Source: an uncultured Parabacteroides sp.
GTDB lineage: Bacteria; Bacteroidota; Bacteroidia; Bacteroidales; Tannerellaceae
NCBI GenBank assembly: GCA_900547435.1
Contig: URGO01000092.1
Coordinates: 1-13,026, forward strand
Direction of reading: 5' to 3'
DNA length: 13,026 nucleotides
Positions 1 to 4,793 of the stretch are shown piece by piece; position 1 is the first letter of the stretch; every line of letters begins with the position of its first letter. Position numbers and translations under genes: made by a program. The notes under the pieces were generated by a model. The model did not search any database. It worked only from the letters and a program-made list of their open reading frames with translations, and was not told the DNA's origin.

Positions 1-152
1 CACACATAAAGTCCCTTCTTGAGTCGTATTATTTGTTTGTCACGCTCAAGCAACCTGAGCTTCTGGCTTCCGCCCCTGATATGAGGAAACAGGGACTCCA
101 ATACAGAAGCTGAAACAGGGATATTACCTAATTGTCGCAATGGATTGTTCAT
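1..152 (-). CDS. AbiEi-type antitoxin / regulator, N-terminal part only (runs off the window)
   Basis: An open frame starts at ATG 152 and reads 50 codons to the window edge without a stop. The product begins MNNPLRQLGNIPVSASVLES and continues with LRLLERDKQIIRLKKGLYV at residues 32-50. This looks like the N-terminal winged-helix of AbiEi-family (type IV toxin-antitoxin) antitoxins, whose recognition end typically reads 'I.RLKKGLY'. In that family the antitoxin autorepresses its operon and is usually followed by an AbiEii nucleotidyltransferase toxin; here that gene would lie beyond base 1 and cannot be seen. A TAnnTTTG box ends 4 bases before the ATG, which supports this start. The gene is transcribed in the same direction as the upstream ATPase, about 200 bases away, but appears to have its own promoter. 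The family call is from motif memory, so it is moderately confident. Confidence 0.7.
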   Translation of the reverse strand, partial: MNNPLRQLGNIPVSASVLESLFPHIRGGSQKLRLLERDKQIIRLKKGLYV

Positions 153-156
153 GGCG

Positions 157-184
157 CAAAGATAGCTATTATTTTAATATCAAA
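157..184 (-). promoter_or_regulatory. Promoter of the AbiEi-like gene, possibly leaderless
   Basis: On the minus strand TATCTTTG (157-164) is an exact match to the Bacteroidetes -7 box TAnnTTTG. A TTTG lies upstream (181-184) as a possible -33 element. The spacer is 16 nt, shorter than the usual 19-21, so the -33 assignment is weak. The -7 box ends only 4 bases before the ATG at 152. The transcript would therefore start at or very near the start codon. Confidence 0.6.
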
Positions 185-285
185 GTATATTCAATATGTT
201 TTTCTACTTAAAATATTGCTATGTATATAACCATGATTTTTAGTGAATACGCATAGATATAAAGAAATTACACTTTCCACCATAT

Positions 286-303
286 GCCAATTAAAGCAAA
301 GTC
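286..303. repeat. Left copy of an 18-bp imperfect repeat flanking the ATPase gene
   Basis: The 18 bases at 286-303 match 1886-1903 at 16 positions, in direct orientation and exactly 1600 bases apart (consensus GCCARTTAAAGYAAAGTC). Similarity may reach a little further, since both copies are preceded by CATAT, with a 4-base gap in the left copy. The inner 13 bases (290-302) are also an imperfect inverted repeat of 1856-1868 (11 of 13). The ATPase gene (352-1710) lies entirely between the copies. Confidence 0.55.
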
Positions 304-351
304 TAAACATAAAGGAAGGAATTATCTTGTAAACCGCAATTCGTATTAAAC

Positions 352-1710
352 TTAGAAGTACAGATTCTCTTTTCCTGGCATCTTGTTCTCCAAGAACATA
401 ACATAGTAAATCGGGAGATAAAGGATATTTCCTTTTGTTTCTATTTCCCTTTCGTTTGAGAGAACAATAGATGAAACAATATGGTAGTCCTGAATTGCCA
501 TCAGGTTGTCCAATGCACTATGAACCGTATAATCCTTTCCGGACTTGACCTCGATAGGCAGAACACTCATGGTGCCACTGTCATCAACAAGGAAGTCAAC
601 CTCTCCTTTCTGCTTATTATCGTAGTAGAACAATTTTTCGTAATGTGCTTTCAGTTCCTGGGCAACAGCGCTTTCATAGACAGAACCAAGGTTAATGCTG
701 GCAATGTCGTTCAGTATTGGCTGGATATTGTAATGATACAACTGGGAAGTAAGCATACCTACATCGTTCATGTACAGCTTCAACAAATTTTTCTGCTGAG
801 ATTCTGCTAAAGGATATTTTGGATTACTGATTGCATGGGATGGTATCGTAATACCTGAATTAATCAGGTACTCAAACTCCTCCACGTAATTGCCGAATCT
901 GTCGCCTTTCCTGTCCAATATATCTTTTGCCACAATCCGCTTCTTCTTGTTCTCCATCTGAGAAGGAATCATATCATAGATACGGCGGATATACAGTTTC
1001 TTGGCAGCGTTCTCTTCGTAACGGGAAGCATCAACACTATACAATTCTCTGATGGCCTCCTGAACCTCTCTCACTTTGACGATATTATGACTGTTCAAAT
1101 ATTCATTTACCGCATCAGGCATGCCTCCCACGAGCAGATATCTTTTGAAAAGACCAAGCACTTTATCGTGAACCGCCGGAGCCAAAGGCTGTTTCTGCTC
1201 AAAGGATTGTCTCAGATGCGCAATCGCATCCTCGCCGAAATCATTTGCAATCAGGAATTCTTCAAAGTCCAGCTGGTACATTTTCCTGGGAATAACACTT
1301 CCGACCGGTACCGAAACAGTCTTTTTCAATGCAATTCCCAACAGACTTCCGCTGCTGATAAACCGATACCGGTGTTCTTGCCTCAAGAACTTGAGCATAG
1401 TCAGAAATTGCGGATAATGCTGAATCTCATCAATGAAGACCAATGTGTTTTCATATCTGTCCAGCTTGGATCCTGCAACCATACTTAAGTTCAGGTAAAA
1501 CTCTTCCGTGGTGCGGACATTCCTGAATATCTTGTCGCCTGCATCGTCTTCCACGAAATTTATCTCTACATAGTTGTCATAGAGTTCTGTCCCTACATCT
1601 CTTATGATGTAAGACTTGCCTATCTGCCTCGCTCCTTCAATAAGGAGAATCTTGTCCTCATTGGACCTGAGGTGGTCATCTATATATGATCGGATTTTTC
1701 TGTACAGCAT
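352..1710 (-). CDS. AAA_14 / DUF4143 family ATPase
   Basis: A 452-residue protein with the usual length and layout of the ATP-binding AAA_14-DUF4143 proteins. The N-terminal P-loop domain carries Walker A GARQIGKS (residues 26-33), Walker B LVFIDE (90-95) and a sensor-like FISSGS (117-122). The C-terminal DUF4143 part shows the spacing of a PD-(D/E)XK nuclease-like fold: E346, then GEVDFL with D372, then IEVKSGK with E387 and K389. There are no membrane segments or signal peptide. The cellular role of this family is unproven; it is common and multi-copy in Bacteroidales and often sits in accessory regions. The ATG at 1710 has no alternative close by, and a TAnnTTTG box lies 34 bases upstream. 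It lies between an AbiEi-like gene downstream and a broken AlbA_2-type gene upstream, and is bounded by repeats. All motif residues are present, so it is probably functional. Confidence 0.9.
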   Translation of the reverse strand: MLYRKIRSYIDDHLRSNEDKILLIEGARQIGKSYIIRDVGTELYDNYVEINFVEDDAGDKIFRNVRTTEEFYLNLSMVAGSKLDRYENTLVFIDEIQHYPQFLTMLKFLRQEHRYRFISSGSLLGIALKKTVSVPVGSVIPRKMYQLDFEEFLIANDFGEDAIAHLRQSFEQKQPLAPAVHDKVLGLFKRYLLVGGMPDAVNEYLNSHNIVKVREVQEAIRELYSVDASRYEENAAKKLYIRRIYDMIPSQMENKKKRIVAKDILDRKGDRFGNYVEEFEYLINSGITIPSHAISNPKYPLAESQQKNLLKLYMNDVGMLTSQLYHYNIQPILNDIASINLGSVYESAVAQELKAHYEKLFYYDNKQKGEVDFLVDDSGTMSVLPIEVKSGKDYTVHSALDNLMAIQDYHIVSSIVLSNEREIETKGNILYLPIYYVMFLENKMPGKENLYF

Positions 1711-1717
1711 CGCTTTT

Positions 1718-1834
1718 ACACTTTTCTAAAAGATTTATCATTGCAAATATACACTTTTCCATAGAAATAACACTTTTAATTCTACACTTTTTCCACCTCC
1801 CTGTGTCTACTTTTTCGGCAGCAGCACTTTTTCG
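1718..1834. repeat. Cluster of CACTTTT direct repeats upstream of the ATPase gene
   Basis: ACACTTTT occurs in the same orientation at 1718-1725, 1751-1758, 1770-1777 and 1784-1791. The related CTACTTTTTCGG (1807-1818) and GCACTTTTTCGG (1824-1835) follow. TTCGG also recurs at 1814, 1831 and 1846. Read with the ATPase gene, the unit is AAAAGTGT. A related copy (ACACTTTCC, about 270-278) lies in the leader of the AbiEi-like gene. The arrangement, around and upstream of the ATPase promoter, suits an operator array, but no binding protein can be named. Confidence 0.5.
1744..1751 (-). promoter_or_regulatory. -7 box of the ATPase gene promoter
   Basis: TATATTTG on the minus strand matches the Bacteroidetes TAnnTTTG box and lies 34 bases upstream of the ATG at 1710. 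No clear TTTG -33 element is present at the expected distance. The box overlaps one copy of the AAAAGTGT repeat, so a protein binding the repeats could block it. Confidence 0.55.
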
Positions 1835-1855
1835 GAGGCAACATGTTCGGCAACA

Positions 1856-1902
1856 ACTTTACTTTAACCCCGTACTCATATCTACGCCAGTTAAAGTAAA
1901 GT
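1856..1902. repeat. 13-bp perfect inverted repeat at the broken end of the AlbA_2-type gene
   Basis: ACTTTACTTTAAC (1856-1868) and GTTAAAGTAAAGT (1890-1902) are perfect reverse complements around a 21-base spacer. The right arm provides the stop codon of the truncated upstream gene (1891-1893). It is also the core of the 18-bp repeat whose other copy is at 286-303. The stem is AT-rich and no T-run follows on either strand, so it is not a typical intrinsic terminator. It could be a recombination or element end, or an operator. Confidence 0.6.
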
Positions 1903-2583
1903 CAGGTAGTTGAAGAATGTGATTGATTCCGCCTTGTCTTTAGGCTTGATAATACGTTTCTTGATGACATTGGTCCGGATATAGTCCAAAGTCTGCTTAA
2001 TCATTTCCGGAACTGGACCTATTATTTTCGGGACTTCAATCATATTATTGGGATTCTCAATGCACCCTTCCGGGAATATGACAATGTCCACCTGTGGCGT
2101 AGGAAAGAACTTTGCCGGATTCTTACTGAACATCATCGCCGCCACGTTTTTGAGAGTTTGATGCTCGGTCGGCCCAGTCAACAAGTCCATCTGACCCAAT
2201 ATTTCCACAAATGGCTTGCTTTCAAAGTCATTTGTCAGACGACTACCCACCGTCTGAAGATAATCCAGAACCAAAACCGGAGAGATATCCGAAATCTTAA
2301 TCTGCTCATTACCTCTTTCATCAAAAGGTGTCCTGTTAGCCATCTCCCTGAGCTCGTCAAGTACCTCGCCTTTTGCTTCAATGGTACTTGTCCCGCTCCG
2401 TACATACCATTTGCTTGGAGATTGTTTTGCCGTAACTCGCTCTCTTACATTATACGGGCGATTAACCCCGGCAGGAGCCCATATCACAAGAACACTCTTT
2501 CCATCAACTTCTTGAACATCAATACGATTGGATTCTATCTTGCGTTTGTTAAGCAAATCTTCTATGTTAATTGGTATTGCCAT
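1891..2583 (-). pseudogene. Remnant of an AlbA_2-domain (RecG-like/Schlafen-type) transcriptional regulator, internally deleted and C-terminally truncated
   Basis: The 230-residue frame starts like known Bacteroidales AlbA_2-domain regulators (MAIPINIEDLLNKRKIESNRI). After residue 21 it jumps to VDGKSVLVIWAPAG, which in intact relatives follows the AlbA_2 domain roughly 80 residues later. The putative DNA-binding domain is thus missing, but the frame is kept. The middle part (RSGTSTIEAKGEVLDELRE at about 62-80, VDIVIFPEG, VPEMIKQTL) is the normal family linker and ATPase-proximal region. The end is also broken: FFNY should be followed by PYQAIEE and a C-terminal ATPase-like domain, but reads LTLL-stop into the repeat at 1886-1903. 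Intact relatives are, from memory, about twice as long. The ATG is 1 base after the stop of the XRE gene (TAG-T-ATG), so the pair was translationally coupled. It has probably lost its original function, though a short protein may still be made. Confidence 0.75.
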
Positions 2584-2584
2584 A

Positions 2585-2809
2585 CTATTGGAGATTGGTT
2601 AAATAATTTTGCTTTTCCACATGAAGCAGCTCTCTTACATCCACATTCAAGACTTCAGCAATCCGAAAGAGCGTTTCGAGGTCAGGCTGAGATGTATTTG
2701 TACACCAACGGGACACAGAACACGTATTCTTACCAATCTGCTCGGACAGCCATTTTGCTGTCCTGTTTTGCTCAACAAGTACTACCTTTATTCTATTTAG
2801 TTGCTTCAT
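2585..2809 (-). CDS. Small XRE-family helix-turn-helix regulator
   Basis: A 74-residue protein beginning MKQLNRIKVVLVEQNRTAKW. The helix-turn-helix spans about residues 16-38 (RTAKWLSEQIGKNTCSVSRW), followed by the usual XRE continuation with LETLFRIAEVLNVDVRELL at 45-62. It is essentially a bare DNA-binding domain, which is typical for this class. The frame is open further upstream to 2938, but the TAnnTTTG box at 2834-2841 lies inside that extension, so ATG 2809 is the better start. It is directly coupled to the damaged AlbA_2-type gene, with one base between stop and start. The likely role is repression of its own operon. It appears intact even though its partner is broken. Confidence 0.88.
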   Translation of the reverse strand: MKQLNRIKVVLVEQNRTAKWLSEQIGKNTCSVSRWCTNTSQPDLETLFRIAEVLNVDVRELLHVEKQNYLTNLQ

Positions 2810-2833
2810 ACAGAAAAAACTTATAGTTTGATG

Positions 2834-2841
2834 CAAATGTA
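2834..2841 (-). promoter_or_regulatory. -7 box of the XRE/AlbA_2 operon promoter
   Basis: TACATTTG on the minus strand matches TAnnTTTG and ends 24 bases before the ATG at 2809. No clear -33 TTTG is found at the usual 19-21 nt spacing. Confidence 0.55.
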
Positions 2842-3043
2842 CAAAATTACATAATAAGAAGACATATAAATGTGGGACTTTTTTCTGAAGAAAGTGAGGC
2901 GGATTTAGGCTACAAATAACATCGCACTCCAATAGCATACGAATAGCCTATAAATGCACTACTATCAGTGATTTAACAATACAAATAAAAATAAGATTTT
3001 CCCGTTTCGATGCTGTGCGTATGCCAAAAATATGCTACTTTTA

Positions 3044-3089
3044 TGTTACTATTCTGTTACCCGATATGATTTGGGTAACAGAAGTAACA
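3044..3089. repeat. Dyad with 11-bp perfect core in the intergenic region
   Basis: TTCTGTTACCC (3052-3062) and GGGTAACAGAA (3073-3083) are perfect reverse complements around a 10-base loop. The outer flanks TGTTACT (3044-3050) and AGTAACA (3083-3089) are also complementary, which extends the dyad with a small bulge. No T-tract follows, so an operator or recombination site is more likely than a terminator. No gene is close enough to assign it to. Confidence 0.6.
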
Positions 3090-3472
3090 AATAACTCAAC
3101 GTGCAGGATATGGATAAGACAGTAAAAGAGCCTATAAACAACAAAGTGACATTCTGACAATTTACCCCCTCTATTTCTCCGTTTTTTCGGACCTGCGTAG
3201 GGATTCTTCACAAAAACGCCCCTCACGCGGAGTTCAGATGGGGTTATTTCGGAAATAAGTTTCTATAGCACTTTACCTTACAGTCCTGTTTTCCCGTTCA
3301 TAAAAATCTTCATTCCAGAGGAATTTCCCCGGATTTTCTTTCCCATTTTACCCCTTTTCCTATTAAACAATGGGTATTTTCCGTCGGACATCCCTCATTT
3401 TTCCAAAAACATCGGCCCTTTTTCCAGATTTCGCCCTATCTTTCCCCCAAAAGTACCCTTCCTTTCTCTCCG

Positions 3473-3531
3473 TTCATGCCCACCTTTTCCCAAAAACGTA
3501 GGCATGAATCTTCCCAATCTTAGGCATAAAT
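3473..3531. repeat. Short inverted and direct repeats around GGCATGAA
   Basis: TTCATGCC (3473-3480) and GGCATGAA (3501-3508) form an 8-bp inverted repeat with a 20-base spacer. The second arm is part of a direct repeat: TAGGCATGAAT (3499-3509) and TAGGCATAAAT (3521-3531), 22 bases apart and both followed by a CCC. It sits in the pyrimidine-rich part of the intergenic region. Function unknown. Confidence 0.45.
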
Positions 3532-3710
3532 ACCCTCTTTTCCTATCTCCTTTCCCCTATTTCGAGGATTTTTTTACAAAATGAACGTTAGAACAAAAGC
3601 GATTTTTCATGCTTTTTGATACATAAAACTCCAAATGGATGGATTTTTGATAATCCGTCATACCCTGTTCCGGTATACCTATATATATAATAAATCCAAT
3701 ACCTTACCAC

Positions 3711-3741
3711 TTTCCTATTCCCGATTTTATTTATAAATTTG
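3711..3741 (+). promoter_or_regulatory. Promoter of the nitroreductase gene
   Basis: TAAATTTG (3734-3741) is an exact TAnnTTTG -7 box. TTTC (3711-3714) stands at the -33 position with a 19-nt spacer, matching three of four consensus bases. The box ends 24 bases before the ATG at 3766. Confidence 0.65.
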
Positions 3742-3765
3742 TATCGAGATTCAAAAAAGACAGAT

Positions 3766-4290
3766 ATGGAAAATGAGTTTTTAAAATTAATCGAGACGCG
3801 ACGTAGTTGCCGCAAATACAAGCCGGAACAGATTACGGACGAAGAACTGAATGCTGTATTGAAGGCCGGGACATACGCTCCGACCGGAATGGGCCAGCAA
3901 TCGCCTTTCATCGTAGCAGTACAGAATCCGGAAATGAAAGCCAAGTTGGAACGGATGAACGCCGAGATACGTGGCATAAGCGGAAATCCTTATTACGATG
4001 CTCCCACCTACGTATTGGTATTCGCACCGACCGATTGTCCTTTTGCTATCCAAGACGGGACTTGTGTATTGGAGAACATGATGCTGGCAGCCCACGCCTT
4101 GGGATTGGGCAGTTGCTGGATTAACCGGGAAATCGAGATGTTTGCCACCGATGAAGGCAAGCAAGTCATGCAAGAAATGGGACTTCCCGCCGGATTAGGA
4201 GGAGTCGGAGCCATTGCTTTAGGCTATCCGGCTACGGCGCCATCGGCCCCCAAACCTCGGAAAGAGGGTTATGCCCGAATCATCCAATAA
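3766..4290 (+). CDS. Nitroreductase-family FMN-dependent oxidoreductase
   Basis: A 174-residue protein of the small nitroreductase family. These enzymes bind FMN and use NAD(P)H to reduce nitro compounds, quinones or other electron acceptors in the cytoplasm. The FMN phosphate-binding start is clear (ETRRSCRKY, residues 10-18), followed by AGTYAPTGMGQQ (34-45), GLGSCWIN (113-120) and the C-terminal ALGYP (151-155). The length fits the minimal family members. A TTG at 3739 would extend the frame by 9 codons, but it overlaps the promoter -7 box, so ATG 3766 is chosen. The gene is a single transcription unit with its own promoter and a hairpin after the stop. The physiological substrate cannot be told from sequence. 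Confidence 0.92.
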   Translation: MENEFLKLIETRRSCRKYKPEQITDEELNAVLKAGTYAPTGMGQQSPFIVAVQNPEMKAKLERMNAEIRGISGNPYYDAPTYVLVFAPTDCPFAIQDGTCVLENMMLAAHALGLGSCWINREIEMFATDEGKQVMQEMGLPAGLGGVGAIALGYPATAPSAPKPRKEGYARIIQ

Positions 4291-4304
4291 GAAAAAAGCA
4301 ATTG

Positions 4305-4336
4305 AAGGCTGCCAAACTGACAGCCTTTAATTATTT
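4305..4336 (+). terminator. Probable intrinsic terminator after the nitroreductase gene
   Basis: AAGGCTG (4305-4311) pairs with CAGCCTT (4321-4327) around a 9-base loop, 14 bases after the stop codon, followed by the AT-rich tail TTAATTATTT. The stem is only 7 bp and the T-run is interrupted, so the terminator may be weak. Confidence 0.6.
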
Positions 4337-4349
4337 CCATCCTTCCACT

Positions 4350-4412
4350 CTGACAAAGCAGCAAAAATGTCAGTTCCAATCCTTCCTCAAAAAGTTTGGC
4401 ACACTATTGGTA
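4350..4412 (+). promoter_or_regulatory. Candidate groESL control region: dyad plus partial sigma-54-like element
   Basis: CTGACA (4350-4355) and TGTCAG (4368-4373) form a 6-bp dyad with a 12-base spacer. About 23 bases further on is TTGGCACACTATTGGTA (4396-4412), which resembles the sigma-54 -24/-12 pattern (TGGCAC...TTGC). The second half is off by about one base and has GG-T instead of GC. TTTG (4395-4398) could alternatively be a -33 element, but no good TAnnTTTG follows at 19-21 nt. No CIRCE operator is present. The leader down to ATG 4483 is AT-rich and lacks a Shine-Dalgarno sequence. Confidence 0.4.
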
Positions 4413-4482
4413 TAGGTAATAGCGTAAATCGAAAGACTTACAAAACAAACAATAAAATAATAACTATTAAATTAGATAAATC

Positions 4483-4752
4483 ATGAACATTAAACCATTA
4501 GCAGACCGCGTATTAATCAAACCGGCTGCTGCAGAAGAAAAAACGGTAAGTGGAATCATCATCCCGGATACAGCGAAAGAAAAACCTTTGAAAGGTGAAA
4601 TTGTTGCTGTAGGCAACGGAACCAAAGATGAAGAAATGGTTGTTAAAGTAGGCGACAACGTATTATATGGTAAATATGCAGGTACTGAGGTTGAATTTGA
4701 CAACGAAAAGTATCTTATCATGCGCCAGTCTGACGTGTTGGCAATCATTTAA
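4483..4752 (+). CDS. groES: Co-chaperonin GroES (Cpn10)
   Basis: An 89-residue protein of standard GroES length, starting MNIKPLADRVLIKP. GroES forms the seven-subunit lid of the GroEL folding chamber in the cytoplasm. The flexible mobile loop that binds GroEL covers about residues 16-34, with the hydrophobic GIIIPD contact at 24-29. The typical C-terminal strands GDNVLYGKYAGTEV and YLIMRQSDVLAI follow. It is the first gene of the operon, 41 bases upstream of groEL on the same strand with no hairpin between them. The start codon is preceded by an AT-rich leader without a Shine-Dalgarno sequence, as usual in Bacteroidetes. Confidence 0.98.
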   Translation: MNIKPLADRVLIKPAAAEEKTVSGIIIPDTAKEKPLKGEIVAVGNGTKDEEMVVKVGDNVLYGKYAGTEVEFDNEKYLIMRQSDVLAII

Positions 4753-4793
4753 ATTAATCATTAACAATTGACAATTAACAAATATCTAAAATT

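Larger units (their letters stand above)
2842..3710. other. Long intergenic region without a convincing gene
   Basis: Nearly 870 bases with no frame that resembles a known protein in either strand. Short open frames exist (for example 3041-3226 minus, 61 codons), but they lack a promoter box or recognisable domain and cross a dyad. It holds the dyad at 3044-3089. From about 3250 to 3570 the plus strand is pyrimidine-rich (46 of 60 bases in 3421-3480 are C or T), with repeated TTTTCCC-like runs and short repeats at 3473-3531. It may be the decayed remains of a larger accessory element that also includes the island at 1-2810, or may encode an untranslated RNA. Neither can be shown here. Confidence 0.6.

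Noticed and set aside
352..372. The ATPase ends in ENLYF, like the start of a TEV protease site
   Set aside because: It lacks the following Q and G/S because the protein stops there. It is a natural C-terminus and the likeness is chance.
481..1488. Plus-strand open frames opposite the ATPase gene
   Set aside because: They are antisense shadows of a well-supported gene with no promoter or domain of their own. The same holds for frames opposite groEL, murB and the permeases.
2810..2938. Longer N-terminus for the XRE regulator
   Set aside because: The extension contains the -7 box at 2834-2841 and is cysteine/phenylalanine-rich, unlike the family. ATG 2809 gives a standard small XRE protein.
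3041..3226. A 61-codon open frame on the minus strand in the intergenic region
   Set aside because: It has no recognisable domain and no promoter box before its ATG, and it crosses the dyad at 3044-3089. Chance is the simpler explanation.
3739..3766. Upstream TTG start for the nitroreductase
   Set aside because: The TTG overlaps the TAnnTTTG promoter box and would add residues not typical of the family. ATG 3766 starts at the conserved N-terminus.
4378..4482. CIRCE / HrcA operator in front of groES
   Set aside because: I looked for TTAGCACTC-N9-GAGTGCTAA and found nothing close.
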